64,000 nucleotides of DNA. Source: Aeromonas lusitana (lineage in GTDB: Bacteria > Pseudomonadota > Gammaproteobacteria > Enterobacterales > Aeromonadaceae). This document shows, in pieces, positions 46,687-57,519 of the stretch. Position numbers and translations under genes: made by a program. The stretch spans positions 1-64,000 of the forward strand of contig NZ_PGCP01000001.1 in NCBI RefSeq assembly GCF_002812985.1, read 5' to 3'. Positions within the stretch are counted from its first letter, which is position 1. Each line of letters begins with the position of its first letter. The notes beneath the pieces were generated by a model. That model saw only the letters and a program-made list of their open reading frames with translations. It was not told where the DNA came from and ran no database searches.

Positions 46687-46805
46687 TGCACATCTCCTCC
46701 TCCCAGCGCCAGATAACAGGCTGGACTGACGGTATGGACCGCCTTTCCCGTCTCGGCCATGACCACAATATGCTGCCTATGGCTATCCTGGTGGTGCAAT
46801 CATGA
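46686..46805 (+). CDS. Possible 39-residue coupling ORF between yqcC and truC
   Basis: ATG at 46686 overlaps the yqcC stop by one base (TGATG), and its own TGA overlaps the truC ATG by 4 bases (ATGA). TGGAG six bases upstream could load ribosomes, while truC itself has only a weak site. The peptide MHISSSQRQITGWTDG... resembles nothing I know. The exact tiling suggests a translational-coupling leader; chance is possible. Confidence 0.4.
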   Translation: MHISSSQRQITGWTDGMDRLSRLGHDHNMLPMAILVVQS

Positions 46806-47548
46806 AGTTAACACTGCTTTATCAGGATGATTGGCTGGTGGCGGTGAACAAGCCGTCCGGTCTGCTGGTGCATCGCAGCTGGCTCGACAAGGCCGAGACT
46901 CGCTTCGCCATGCAGATGACCCGGGATCTCATCGGGGGGCGTCACGTCTACCCGGTACACAGATTGGACAGGCCCACCTCAGGGGTGCTGCTGTTTGCGC
47001 TGGATCCCGCCGTGGCCCGCACCCTGACCGAGGCCTTCGCTGCGCGCCGGGTGCAGAAAGAGTACCTGGCGCTGGTGCGCGGCTGGGCGCCGGACGAGGG
47101 GCTCATCGACTATCCCCTCAAAGAGCAGCTGGACAAGATAGCCGATGCCATGAGCAATCCGGATCGCCCGGCCCAGGAGGCGGTGACGGCGTTTCGTCGC
47201 CTGCATCAGGTGGAGCTGCCCCATGCGGTCTCCAAGAAGCATCCCACCAGTCGCTACAGCCTGGTGCGGCTCTTCCCCAAGACGGGCCGCAAGCATCAGC
47301 TGCGCCGCCATCTGGATCACCTGTTTCACCCCATCGTCGGGGATACCACCCACGGTGATGGCCGCCATAACCGCTTCTTCCGCGAGCATTATGGTTGTGA
47401 GCGCCTGCTGCTGGTGGCCCACAAGCTCAGCTTCGAGCACCCGGTACTCAAGGTGCCGATGCGGATCCAGGCCCCGCTCGGGCCAGAGGTACTGACTCTG
47501 TTTGGCAAGCTGGGCTGGCCGGCCAGCGAGAGCGACTACGCCGTTTAG
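46802..47548 (+). CDS. truC: tRNA pseudouridine(65) synthase TruC
   Basis: Makes pseudouridine at position 65 in the acceptor/T-stem of some tRNAs. It has 248 residues of the RluA superfamily. Motif II HRLDRPTSGVLLFAL carries the catalytic Asp (about residue 55), and RYSLVRLFPKTGRKHQLRRHL is motif III. N-terminal LYQDDWLVAVNKPSGLLVHRS is typical. Located between yqcC and yqcA, as in E. coli. Confidence 0.95.
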   Translation: MKLTLLYQDDWLVAVNKPSGLLVHRSWLDKAETRFAMQMTRDLIGGRHVYPVHRLDRPTSGVLLFALDPAVARTLTEAFAARRVQKEYLALVRGWAPDEGLIDYPLKEQLDKIADAMSNPDRPAQEAVTAFRRLHQVELPHAVSKKHPTSRYSLVRLFPKTGRKHQLRRHLDHLFHPIVGDTTHGDGRHNRFFREHYGCERLLLVAHKLSFEHPVLKVPMRIQAPLGPEVLTLFGKLGWPASESDYAV

Positions 47549-47619
47549 TGCGCTCGATAATCTGTTGCCTCTGACTCGGCTGTGGCATGCTGTAGGCCAC
47601 ATCGTCAGAGGAACAGGTT

Positions 47620-47733
47620 ATGGTTCAAAGAGATACCCCGTTAACAACCTCGTGCGTCCCCCTCATTTTGAACGTCAGCCCCCTAGGCCTGGCTCATCAT
47701 CGCAGTGAAAGGAGCCCCCGATGGCACAGATAG
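47620..47733 (+). CDS. Possible 37-residue upstream ORF overlapping the yqcA start
   Basis: ATG at 47620 after AGAGGAACAGG, stop TAG at 47731-47733, running 13 bases into yqcA in another frame. The product MVQRDTPLTTSCVPLILNV... is not recognisable. It could be a leader peptide or chance. It occupies the otherwise empty truC-yqcA gap. Confidence 0.25.
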   Translation: MVQRDTPLTTSCVPLILNVSPLGLAHHRSERSPRWHR

Positions 47734-48161
47734 ACATACTGGTGGGCACAGTCTACGGCGCGGCCATGCTGGTGGCCGAGACCTTGAGCGATCACCTGCA
47801 GGCCAACGGCCATGTCTGCCAGATCTTCGAAGAGGCTGAGCTCGGCGATATCGACGCGTCCCGCTTCTTCCTGGTGATCACCGCCACCACGGGGCAGGGG
47901 GATATTCCCCCCAATCTTGAACCCTTTGCCTGCGCCCTGACCGATCGCGCCCCTTATATGAAGGGGTGGCGCTACGCCCTGATCGCCATGGGAGATAGCA
48001 GCTATGAGCACTTCTGCGGTGCCGGTCGCAGGCTGGATGGCCTGCTGCAGGAGCTGGCCGCCGAGGCCCTGGTGCCTCGCCTTGAGATAGACGCGACGGT
48101 GGAAGACGAGCCCGAGGTGGCCGCGCTCGCCTGGCTGAAAACATGGGAATATAAGCTCTAA
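47721..48161 (+). CDS. yqcA: Flavodoxin YqcA
   Basis: A 146-residue single-domain flavodoxin that binds FMN and carries electrons; partner unknown. The phosphate loop GTVYGAA appears at residues 9-15, ITATTGQGDIPPN at about 53-65 and MGDSSYEHFCGAG at about 93-105. YqcA/MioC type. AAAGGAG lies 8 bases before the ATG. Conserved neighbour of truC. Confidence 0.93.
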   Translation: MAQIDILVGTVYGAAMLVAETLSDHLQANGHVCQIFEEAELGDIDASRFFLVITATTGQGDIPPNLEPFACALTDRAPYMKGWRYALIAMGDSSYEHFCGAGRRLDGLLQELAAEALVPRLEIDATVEDEPEVAALAWLKTWEYKL

Positions 48162-48187
48162 TTTATCGGTTTTGCTATTTCCACAAT

Positions 48188-48218
48188 ATCCCCCGTTGGC
48201 TTGCCGCGGGGGATCGTT
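48188..48218 (+). terminator. Probable terminator after yqcA
   Basis: ATCCCCCG...CGGGGGAT forms an 8-bp stem with a loop of about 11 bases, then CGTTATTTT, about 25 bases past the yqcA stop. The U tract is broken, so strength is moderate. Confidence 0.6.
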
Positions 48219-48353
48219 ATTTTGGGACTCACCCAACCGGCTTTTCAAATATATCCTGCACTTTGTCCGGTTATTTTCTAGGCATAAAACTTCCTTTCCC
48301 ATCCGGGTTATTAATCGAGAGAGCGACAAACCGGAAAATTAAAAGTTCCCCAT

Positions 48354-48441
48354 TGAAAGCGATTTCAGTCATGTTTTTGCCATGGAGTTGGCATTCAACA
48401 ACTTATTCATCATCGCGAATTAATATTTGAAAGCGCTTTCT
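48354..48441. promoter_or_regulatory. Pair of LacI-family-type operators upstream of lamB
   Basis: TGAAAGCGATTTCA (48354-48367) and TGAAAGCGCTTTCT (48428-48441) are near-perfect and perfect palindromes with a central CG, the style of LacI/GalR-family operators (and of the CcpA cre site). Their centres are 74 bases apart, about seven DNA turns, allowing looping. They lie 245-330 bases before lamB. The regulator is not in this window. Confidence 0.6.
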
Positions 48442-48552
48442 TTGTCTTTTGATTGCTCAGTTGTGGCTGTTTATGGGTGTTTTATTGCCCTCCTGGTGGT
48501 GGCGGCTGCGTCAATTCTCCTCCTGGGGGGAGGGCGGGTGATTTGTCGCCAT

Positions 48553-48572
48553 TTTGTGAATCAGCTCATGTT
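48553..48572. promoter_or_regulatory. CRP-like site upstream of lamB
   Basis: TTTGTGAATCAGCTCATGTT has TGTGA-N6-TCATG, eight of ten core bases of the CRP consensus, about 120 bases before lamB. In the same 500-base gap, TCCTCC and GGGGGAGGG (48518-48533) partly resemble MalT boxes, but poorly. Confidence 0.5.
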
Positions 48573-48685
48573 TGTCGCGAAATTGGCTACTTATAATCGA
48601 CCCCGGTTATCACCAAAACGTTTTTACGGTGATAAGAACTTGAATATTCAGGATCACACTCCCAGCGGGAATAAGGAAAATGAAA

Positions 48686-49996
48686 ATGAAAGCAAAGTGG
48701 CTCCCGATTGCAGCAGCAGTGACCGCTGCCCTGGCTTCCCAAGCCGCCTTCGCCGTTGATTTCCACGGCTACTTCCGTTCAGGTGTTGGTGTTTCCGGCG
48801 ACGGGGACATGGTTAAATACAACGTCAACAAGGTTGGCCGTCTGGGTAACGAAAATGATACCTACGGCGAAGTGCAATTGGGTCAGGAAGTCTTCAATAA
48901 GGATGGCAAGACTTTCTACGTAGATTCCATGTTTGCCATGTCTTCCAACGGTTCAAATGACTGGGAAGGCACTGGTACCGTTTGTAACTTCGACGCCAAA
49001 CAGTGCAGCGGCGACTCCGACTTCGCACTGCGTCAGTTCAACGTCCAGGCCAAGGGGCTGCTGGGCTTTGCACCGGAAGCCACCCTCTGGGCCGGTAAGC
49101 GTTACTACCAACGTCACGACATCCATATCTCCGACTTCTACTACTGGAACATCTCCGGTGCCGGCGCCGGTATCGAAGGCATCCAGGCCGGTCCTGGCAA
49201 GATCTCCTTCGCTTGGGTCCGTAACGACCGCAGCGCTGCCGACGTGTTCGGTCAGTACACCCAGACCAGCCCGGGCGTGTACCAGAAGAATGAAGATTTG
49301 AACGTCAACACCCTGGATCTGCGTTATGCGGGCATCCCGCTGTGGCAAGACGGCTCCCTGGAAGTGGGTATTGACTACGCACTGGTCAACGAAACCGACG
49401 CCCAGAAAGATCTGCGCAACGACAACATGAAAGACGGCGTCATGCTGACTGCCGAGCTGACCCAAGGCATCTTCGGTGGCTTCAACAAGACCGTGCTGCA
49501 GTACGGTACCGAAGGCTACTCCAAGACCATGGCCTACTACGGTGACGGCTCCTGGTACGGTGCCGAAGCCAAAGACGGTGCCGATGGCTACCGTATCATC
49601 AACTGGGGCGTCATCCCGATGGGTAACTCCTGGGAGATGGGCCACCAGCTGGTCTACGGGGTAGGCAACGAGATGTGGGATGGCAACGACAAGACCGAGA
49701 CCTTCTCTGCCGTCGTACGCCCGATGTACAAGTGGGATGACTTCAACAAGACCATCTTCGAAGGCGGTGTGTTCAAGGACAAGACCAGCTACACCAACGG
49801 TGCAGCGTCTGACAAGGACGGCGGTTACAAGCTGACCCTGGCTCAGGCCTGGTCTGCCGGTTCCAGCTTCTGGGCCCGTCCGGAAATCCGTGTGTTCGCC
49901 TCCTACCTGGCTAACACCGAGGACCAAGAAGTGTTCGAAGGCAACACCTCCAAAGATACCTATCAGGTTGGTGTACAAGCAGAAGCTTGGTGGTAA
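48686..49996 (+). CDS. lamB: Maltoporin LamB
   Basis: An 18-strand trimeric outer-membrane channel for maltose and maltodextrins. About 436 residues: signal peptide [23 protein letters not shown] (23 residues), mature [17 protein letters not shown], then conserved [41 protein letters not shown] and the C-terminal Trp. The ATG at 48686 is chosen for its 8-base distance from AAGGA; the ATG at 48680 (two codons earlier) is also possible. malM follows after a hairpin. The malK/malEFG genes usually linked are not in this window. Confidence 0.95.
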   Translation: MKAKWLPIAAAVTAALASQAAFAVDFHGYFRSGVGVSGDGDMVKYNVNKVGRLGNENDTYGEVQLGQEVFNKDGKTFYVDSMFAMSSNGSNDWEGTGTVCNFDAKQCSGDSDFALRQFNVQAKGLLGFAPEATLWAGKRYYQRHDIHISDFYYWNISGAGAGIEGIQAGPGKISFAWVRNDRSAADVFGQYTQTSPGVYQKNEDLNVNTLDLRYAGIPLWQDGSLEVGIDYALVNETDAQKDLRNDNMKDGVMLTAELTQGIFGGFNKTVLQYGTEGYSKTMAYYGDGSWYGAEAKDGADGYRIINWGVIPMGNSWEMGHQLVYGVGNEMWDGNDKTETFSAVVRPMYKWDDFNKTIFEGGVFKDKTSYTNGAASDKDGGYKLTLAQAWSAGSSFWARPEIRVFASYLANTEDQEVFEGNTSKDTYQVGVQAEAWW

Positions 49997-50021
49997 GCCC
50001 CCTCTTCAGTTAAGTTAGTCA

Positions 50022-50045
50022 CTGCCCCCTTATGGGGGCAGTTTT
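50022..50045 (+). terminator. Attenuating terminator between lamB and malM
   Basis: CTGCCCC/GGGGCAG stem (7 bp, extendable) with a short CTTATG-type loop followed by TTTTG, 26 bases past the lamB stop. It probably reduces malM transcript relative to lamB. Confidence 0.75.
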
Positions 50046-50086
50046 GTTTCGCTGGATTTGGCAACCGGGTTATGGAGATAAGAAGA

Positions 50087-51058
50087 ATGAAACTGGTAAA
50101 GATGTCTATCGCGGCCGTAGTTACCGCGCTGTTGGCCGGTTGTTCCGGTAGCATGGTGGTGCCCGTAGAGGAGCACGCCTCCATCCTGAGTAATGCCGGT
50201 GAGGCCAAGCAGGCGCTCGCTCAGGCGACCAGCTGTTGCAAGGGATTCAACGAATTCAATTATGTCGCCCTGCCTGAGGGAGACACGCTGCTGGCCATCG
50301 ACAGCAAGCAGCCCAGTTATCAGTTTGACGAGGGCATGAGCTACTTTGCCGCCTATCGTCTGCCAACCAATACCGGCAATCTGGCCATCACGCTCGCCTC
50401 CCAGGTGAGCAAGACGGTGCTGATCCCCAAGGTGGTCATGCTGGATGCCCAGTTCAAGGTGACCCGCGTGCTGGGTAAGTCTGTCTTCACCTACCAGCCG
50501 GCCCACCTGCTCGACAACGACAGAATCGAAGGCAAGGTGTTCGTCGATCGCAGCATGCCGGGCAACCCGGCCGCCGAGACCTACATGGTGGTCTATGCCC
50601 CGGCCGATGAGCTGTCGGGCAGCACCACCATACTGCACCCGGCCAAGGCCTTCGCCCGCGCCAATCACACGGTCGAGCCGGATATCGCGGATCCCGTCAT
50701 TCCGCATTCGCCCTGGGGCCTGGTACAGATCAAAACCGTCGACATGGCCAAGGGCCAGGGTCTCGAGGCCGTGTTCAAACCCGAGTATTCAGACAAGGTA
50801 GCGATGAGTCAGGCCAAGCCAGCCACCGCTGCCGTGGCGGCAACCGCCGCGACCACCGCCGTGGTGGCGGCCCCCAGCAAGCCAGCTCCGGCCATGCTGA
50901 GCGAGACCGAGACCTTCTACAACAGCCAGATCGAGAAGGCGGTCAAGGCTGGCGATATCGACAAGGCGATGCAGTTGGTGAGTGAAGCGGAACGGGCCGG
51001 TTCGACCAAGGCAAAATCCGTCTTTATTGATGCGGTGAAGCGCTCCCAGAAAAACTAA
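50087..51058 (+). CDS. malM: MalM, maltose-operon periplasmic protein
   Basis: A 323-residue lipoprotein-like protein: hydrophobic N-terminus with lipobox LLAGC (Cys about 19), then ATSCCKGFNEFNYVALPEGD, the conserved N-terminal block of MalM. An Ala/Thr/Pro linker (about 245-275) precedes a helical tail. In E. coli MalM follows lamB and is periplasmic with no defined role; the lipobox here suggests membrane anchoring. Start at 50087 after GGAGATAAGAAG; an upstream ATG at 50072 is the alternative. Confidence 0.9.
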   Translation: MKLVKMSIAAVVTALLAGCSGSMVVPVEEHASILSNAGEAKQALAQATSCCKGFNEFNYVALPEGDTLLAIDSKQPSYQFDEGMSYFAAYRLPTNTGNLAITLASQVSKTVLIPKVVMLDAQFKVTRVLGKSVFTYQPAHLLDNDRIEGKVFVDRSMPGNPAAETYMVVYAPADELSGSTTILHPAKAFARANHTVEPDIADPVIPHSPWGLVQIKTVDMAKGQGLEAVFKPEYSDKVAMSQAKPATAAVAATAATTAVVAAPSKPAPAMLSETETFYNSQIEKAVKAGDIDKAMQLVSEAERAGSTKAKSVFIDAVKRSQKN

Positions 51059-51091
51059 TTAGCCGTATTTAGCCGGACTAATATTTATTTG

Positions 51092-51117
51092 AGGCCTCCT
51101 TGTTGGAGGCCTTTTTA
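51092..51117 (+). terminator. Intrinsic terminator after malM
   Basis: AGGCCTCC-TTGTT-GGAGGCCT, an 8-bp perfect stem, followed by T5. Confidence 0.92.
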
Positions 51118-52919
<1,802 letters not shown>

Positions 52920-52944
52920 TCGTTGCCTGACATCGAGAGTTCCG

Positions 52945-52971
52945 AAAAGGGAGGCGCAAGCCTCCCTTTTT
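52945..52971 (+). terminator. Intrinsic terminator after ptsG
   Basis: AAAAGGGAGGC-GCAA-GCCTCCCTTTT, an 11-bp stem with a GNRA-type loop, followed by T. Confidence 0.93.
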
Positions 52972-53124
52972 GCTGGGCGCTATTTGTGCCTGGCAAGACT
53001 GAGGAGTGATCCCTGCATCGCTATCAGGTGGAGATGGTCCTAGTAGGGCTTCAAGGCTGGCTGGTGGCAGATAAACAGACTGCTTGTGTTAAATCTGGTG
53101 GCGGATTTCACTGCTTTTGCTACT

Positions 53125-53152
53125 AAAAAAGGCGCCCTGTGGCGCCTTTTTA
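53125..53152. terminator. Terminator downstream of the DUF3461 gene
   Basis: AAAAAAGGCGCC-CTGT-GGCGCCTTTTT. Symmetric A and T runs; it lies just past the stop of the leftward gene at 53167. Confidence 0.88.
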
Positions 53153-53166
53153 CAATGGAGTGAGAT

Positions 53167-53550
53167 CTACAACTTCTCCAGATCCCGCTCTATCTCGCTT
53201 ATCTTGTTCTGCACCACTTTTTCCAGGTGGCGCAGGTCACGCAAAATCTTCTGCTTGATGTCCGGGTCCGCCTGCACGTGCACGCCCTGGGTCAGGTTGT
53301 CCAGCTCATCCACCACGTACTTGAGGTTGGCGTTGATCTCGGTGACATCCTTGTACTCGTGGGTGCCTGAGTCGATCAGCATGGTCTTGCGCTGGCGCGG
53401 GTATTTGAATTTGACACTCTTGGCGAAGAACTCGCCCTTCTGCTTCTTGAAGTAGATCTTGAGGATGTCGTGATTGGCCTCCTGGCGCAGGGTATAGCTG
53501 TCCACTGAGGTGGGTTCCTGGATCCCCAGGCTCTTCAGATTCTCGTACAT
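53167..53550 (-). CDS. yaeH: DUF3461 family protein (YaeH-like)
   Basis: A 127-residue soluble protein. [34 protein letters not shown] and [19 protein letters not shown] are the highly conserved parts of DUF3461. A charged C-terminal coiled coil follows. Function unknown. E. coli yaeH lies near dapD, as here, supporting the symbol. Confidence 0.88.
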   Translation of the reverse strand: MYENLKSLGIQEPTSVDSYTLRQEANHDILKIYFKKQKGEFFAKSVKFKYPRQRKTMLIDSGTHEYKDVTEINANLKYVVDELDNLTQGVHVQADPDIKQKILRDLRHLEKVVQNKISEIERDLEKL

Positions 53551-53756
53551 CGGGCTTCCTCGGTTTGAAACGATCCTGACCCATCTATCTTAACCGAGCC
53601 TCTGTGGCTTGCCTGTGACAGGGGCGCCAAATTCCAAAAGGGCCCCAAAAGAACCTTTCTGGTAACTGATCAAGACTCGCTACAGCGTTCAGCAGAATAA
53701 GGGGGATGCTGCGGATATCAGCCTTGGCTGCCAAGGCCTGGGGAGAGGCACAGATC

Positions 53757-53786
53757 TAAAAAAGGCGCCATCAGGCGCCTTTTTTG
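53757..53786. terminator. Terminator after dapD
   Basis: An A7 run, GGCGCC-ATCA-GGCGCC, and a T6 run, 20 bases beyond the dapD stop on the minus strand. Same GGCGCC stem as used after yaeH and by gcvB. Confidence 0.88.
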
Positions 53787-53807
53787 TTCCGCTGTGTCAG
53801 CCGGACA

Positions 53808-54635
53808 TTATTCGTCGATGGAACGCAGCAGGGCGTTGATGCCGACCTTGGCGCGGGTCTTGGCATCCACCTTCTTTACGATGACGGCGGCGTACAGGCT
53901 GTACTTGCCGCACTTGGAGGGCAGGGAGCCGGAAACGACCACTGAGCCAGCCGGTACGCGGCCGTAGTGGATCTCGCCGGTTTCGCGGTCATAGATGCGG
54001 GTGGACTGGCCGATGAAGACGCCCATGGAGATGACGGAACCTTCCTCGACGATCACGCCTTCCACGACTTCGGAGCGAGCACCGATGAAGCAGTTGTCCT
54101 CGATGATGGTCGGGTTGGCCTGCAGCGGCTCCAGCACGCCGCCGATGCCAACGCCGCCGGAGAGGTGGACGTTCTTGCCGATCTGGGCGCAGGAACCGAC
54201 GGTGGCCCAGGTGTCGACCATGGTGCCTTCATCGACGAAGGCGCCGATGTTGACGTAGGAGGGCATCAGCACTGTATTGGGAGCGATGAAGGAGCCTTTG
54301 CGGGCGGTTGCCGGCGGCACCACGCGCACACCGGCGGCCTTGAACTGCTCGGCGCTGTAGCCGGAGAACTTGAGGGGAACCTTGTCGTAGTACTGGGCGT
54401 CGTCGCCCTTGATGATGCCGTTGTCATTGATGCGGAAATAGAGCAGTACCGCCTTCTTCAACCACTGGTGAACCACCCACTCGCCGGCAATCTTCTCGGC
54501 GACCCGGGCACGGCCTGAGTCCAGCAGCTCGATGGCCTCCAGGATGGCGGTCTTGGTGGCGGCATCGACGGAGCCGGGAGTGATGGAATCACGGCGTTCA
54601 AAGGCCGCTTCGATGATCTGTTGCAACTCGGTCAT
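53808..54635 (-). CDS. dapD: 2,3,4,5-Tetrahydropyridine-2,6-dicarboxylate N-succinyltransferase
   Basis: Adds succinyl from succinyl-CoA to tetrahydrodipicolinate in lysine and meso-diaminopimelate synthesis. It has 275 residues. A left-handed beta-helix of hexapeptide repeats spans about 105-240 ([20 protein letters not shown], then [20 protein letters not shown] and [18 protein letters not shown]). N-terminal [17 protein letters not shown] matches the family. Followed upstream on the same strand by glnD and map, as in E. coli. Confidence 0.96.
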   Translation of the reverse strand: MTELQQIIEAAFERRDSITPGSVDAATKTAILEAIELLDSGRARVAEKIAGEWVVHQWLKKAVLLYFRINDNGIIKGDDAQYYDKVPLKFSGYSAEQFKAAGVRVVPPATARKGSFIAPNTVLMPSYVNIGAFVDEGTMVDTWATVGSCAQIGKNVHLSGGVGIGGVLEPLQANPTIIEDNCFIGARSEVVEGVIVEEGSVISMGVFIGQSTRIYDRETGEIHYGRVPAGSVVVSGSLPSKCGKYSLYAAVIVKKVDAKTRAKVGINALLRSIDE

Positions 54636-54770
54636 GACAGGTTTCCTTTAAAAAATTCCGTTTGTTGTATCACACTTTTCCAATTGTTTTTAAGGGCCCC
54701 GGCCGATTTCTTCGAAAGAGCGGCGGTTTATTGTGCGTTGTTTGTTCAAAGGCTTGTTCTGATTGATAAA

Positions 54771-57467
54771 TCAGAACGAAATCCGGCGTCCACTGAGGCC
54801 GTTATCCGATCCCTCGTCACCCTCTTCCCCGGGGGGCTGGGGGTTGAGCTGATTGACCAGCCGCTCCTCCAGCGCCTGCTGCTCAGCCAGGGTCAGGGGT
54901 TCACCGGCCAGGGTAGTGAGGCTGAAGAAATCCTCTACCCGCTCGCCTATGGTGGTGATCTTGGCCGCATGAAGCGACAAGCCGCACTGCTGGAACACGG
55001 CGCCGATGCGGGCCAAGAGGCCAGGGGTATCCAGCGCCGTCAGCTCCAGCAATGTGTGGCGTGCCTCGCGCTGGTTCGGGCCCTTGTGGGGCAGGAACAC
55101 CACCCGGGTCGGCACGCTGAACTGGCGATGGCGCCGGGACAGGGGTTTGCTGCGCAGCACCAGCTTGCCCGGCTCCTGCAGCGCCTTCTCCAGCGCCTTC
55201 TTGATGGTGGCGGTGCGGTTCGGGCTGATGGGATCCCCGGTCGGCTCCAGCACGATGAAGGTATCCAGCACATAGCCGCTGTGAGAGCTCATGATCTGGG
55301 CGTCGTGGATGTTGAGGTTCTTCTGATCCAGGGCCGAGGCCACGGTGGCGAACAGGTTGGGGGTGTCACGGCAATAGATGAACACCTCGCTGCCCCCGCG
55401 GGTGGGCTGCTTGCCGATGAGTACCAGGGGCGCCGGATTGTCGCCGTGCTTGAGGATCTTGCGGCTGTGCCAGGCGATCTGCTCCGGACTGTGGCGCAGG
55501 AAGTAGTCGGCCTTGAAGTCGCTCCACAGGGCATTGACCGCCTCTTCTGACACCTCGCGCTGGGCCAGGATCTGCCTGGCCTGGCGCTGGTTCTCGCGGA
55601 TCTTGAGGCGCATGTCCGGCGGGTTCTCCAGCCCCTGGCGTAGCGCCTTCTGGGTGGCGAAGTAGAGCTCCCGCAGCAAGGTGCCCTTCCAGTCGTTCCA
55701 GAGGGTGTCATTGGTGGCGCAGATGTCGGCCACGGTCAGGCAGTAGAGCAGGTCGAGGTGCAATTCGTCGCGCACCTTCTGGGCAAAATCGCTCACCACT
55801 TCTGGGTCATAGATGTCCCGGCGCTGGGCGGTGACCGACATCAGCAGATGATGGCGCACCAGCCAGGCCACCAGGCGACTCTCGTAGCGATCCAGCCCGT
55901 GCAACTGGCAAAACTCCAGGGCATCGACGGCGCCCAGTTCGGAGTGATCGCCGCGCCGGCCCTTGGCGATATCGTGGAACAGGGCGGCGATGCTGAGCAG
56001 CTCGGGCTTGCGCAACTGGGTGAACACCTCGTGGCAGAGCGGATGGGTCTGCCGGCTGGCCGGATTGGCGAAGCGATGAATGTTCTGCAGCAGACGATGG
56101 GTGTGCTCATCCACAGTGTAGGCGTGGAACATGTCGAACTGCATCTGGCCGACGATAAGGTTCCACTGGGGCAGATAGGCCGCGAGGATCCCGTACTTAT
56201 GCATCAGAGTGAGCGGCTGGCCTATGCCGCCCGGGTGGCGCAGCAGCGCCATGAAGAGGCGCCGGCACTCGGGCAGATCCTGCAGCCAGCAGCTGAGGGT
56301 GCGTCTGGCCTCCCGCAATTGGCGCAGGGTGGCGGAGTGAATGCCGACTATCTCTGGGTGCTGGGCTATCTGGTAGAAGAGCCGCAGTATGGCGGCGGGA
56401 TCCCGGCCGAACAGCTCCGAATCCACCGCATCGATGAGCCGGCCCCGCAGCTGGAATTCGTCGCTGATGCGGCGCACGTCCATGGCGGTGTTGCCGAGGA
56501 TGGCCTCGTCAAACAGCTGCAGTAACATCTCGTTGAGCTCGGCCACCCGCCGTACCGTCTGGTAGAAGCGCTTCATCATCTGCTCGACCGGGCCATTGCC
56601 TTCCCCCTCGAAGCCCAGCATCTGGGCCACGGTGCGCTGGCGATCGAACAGCAGGCGGTTGTCCCCCTTGTTGATGGCCATGTGCAGGGCGAAGCGCACC
56701 TTCCACAGGAAGTTCTGGCAGTCCAGCAGTTCGCGGTACTCGGCCCGGTTGAGGAAGCCGTGGCTGGTCATCTCGAACAAGGTGGTGGCGCCGAAGTGGC
56801 GGCGGGCGACCCAGGCCAGGGTCTGGATGTCGCGAAGGCCGCCAGGGTTGCTCTTGAGATCCGGCTCGAGCTTGTAGGCGGTGCCGAGGAACTGCTGGTG
56901 GCGCAGGCTCTGCTCCTCGCGCTTGGCGCGAAAGAACTCCTCGCTCGGCCAGAAGTGCTGGGGCTGGGTGGCGGCCTGCAACTGCTCAAAGCCAGCCAGG
57001 CGACCCGTGATGTAGCGCGCCTCTATGAGGTTGGTGGCGACCGTGATGTCGGCCCGGCCCTGCTCGATGCACTCGCTCACGTTGCGCACCGATTGCCCCA
57101 CCTCCAGCTTGAGATCCCACAAGAGGGTGATGAACTCGCCGATGCGCAGCCCCAGCACCTCGTCCAGCTCGTCCCCTTCATAGAGGATGAGCAGATCGAT
57201 GTCGGAATGGGGGTGCAATTCACCCCGGCCATAGCCCCCCACGGCGATCAGGGTGAGGGGGGTCTTGTCGAAGCCGAATTTCTGCCACAGCCGGGTCAGC
57301 AGCTCATCCATGTATTCGGAGCGGGTGGCCACCAGTTCTATGATGTTGTCACCGGCGTCGAAGCGGGCATGGAGCCAGGCGAGGAAACGGCTCAGGTACT
57401 CCTTGCAGTTCTCGCGGGTGAGCTGATCGTCGGGCAACAAATGGGGGGAAAGCAGGCTGGCGTCCAT
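54771..57467 (-). CDS. glnD: Bifunctional uridylyltransferase/uridylyl-removing enzyme GlnD
   Basis: Senses glutamine and adds or removes UMP on PII proteins (GlnB/GlnK). It has 898 residues. The nucleotidyltransferase domain shows GGYGRGELHPHSDIDLLIL (about 76-94). The HD hydrolase domain has LFHDIAKGRRGDHSELGA (about 492-509). Two C-terminal ACT domains begin near 690 and 795. ATG at 57467 is chosen (MDASLLSPHLLPDDQ); the frame extends to 57554 through the map terminator, which argues against the longer form. A hairpin (GTTCTGATT/AATCAGAAC) overlaps the stop codon. Confidence 0.96.
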   Translation of the reverse strand: MDASLLSPHLLPDDQLTRENCKEYLSRFLAWLHARFDAGDNIIELVATRSEYMDELLTRLWQKFGFDKTPLTLIAVGGYGRGELHPHSDIDLLILYEGDELDEVLGLRIGEFITLLWDLKLEVGQSVRNVSECIEQGRADITVATNLIEARYITGRLAGFEQLQAATQPQHFWPSEEFFRAKREEQSLRHQQFLGTAYKLEPDLKSNPGGLRDIQTLAWVARRHFGATTLFEMTSHGFLNRAEYRELLDCQNFLWKVRFALHMAINKGDNRLLFDRQRTVAQMLGFEGEGNGPVEQMMKRFYQTVRRVAELNEMLLQLFDEAILGNTAMDVRRISDEFQLRGRLIDAVDSELFGRDPAAILRLFYQIAQHPEIVGIHSATLRQLREARRTLSCWLQDLPECRRLFMALLRHPGGIGQPLTLMHKYGILAAYLPQWNLIVGQMQFDMFHAYTVDEHTHRLLQNIHRFANPASRQTHPLCHEVFTQLRKPELLSIAALFHDIAKGRRGDHSELGAVDALEFCQLHGLDRYESRLVAWLVRHHLLMSVTAQRRDIYDPEVVSDFAQKVRDELHLDLLYCLTVADICATNDTLWNDWKGTLLRELYFATQKALRQGLENPPDMRLKIRENQRQARQILAQREVSEEAVNALWSDFKADYFLRHSPEQIAWHSRKILKHGDNPAPLVLIGKQPTRGGSEVFIYCRDTPNLFATVASALDQKNLNIHDAQIMSSHSGYVLDTFIVLEPTGDPISPNRTATIKKALEKALQEPGKLVLRSKPLSRRHRQFSVPTRVVFLPHKGPNQREARHTLLELTALDTPGLLARIGAVFQQCGLSLHAAKITTIGERVEDFFSLTTLAGEPLTLAEQQALEERLVNQLNPQPPGEEGDEGSDNGLSGRRISF

Positions 57468-57491
57468 GGCATCTCGTCGTCTTGAAAACAC

Positions 57492-57515
57492 AAACCCCGG
57501 CATGGGCCGGGGTTT
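57492..57515 (-). terminator. Hairpin between map and glnD
   Basis: AAACCCCGGCccatGCCGGGGTTT is a 10-bp near-perfect stem 5 bases after the map stop, with TGTGTTTT after it on the minus strand. It probably attenuates transcription into glnD. Confidence 0.75.
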
Positions 57516-57519
57516 GATG

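Noticed and set aside
48486-48536. MalT boxes before lamB
   Set aside because: TCCTCC and GGGGGAGGG partly fit the MalT core, but spacing and flanks are poor.
48427-48759. Open frame of 110 codons before and into lamB
   Set aside because: It overlaps the lamB signal peptide in another frame and contains the regulatory sites; no ribosome site.
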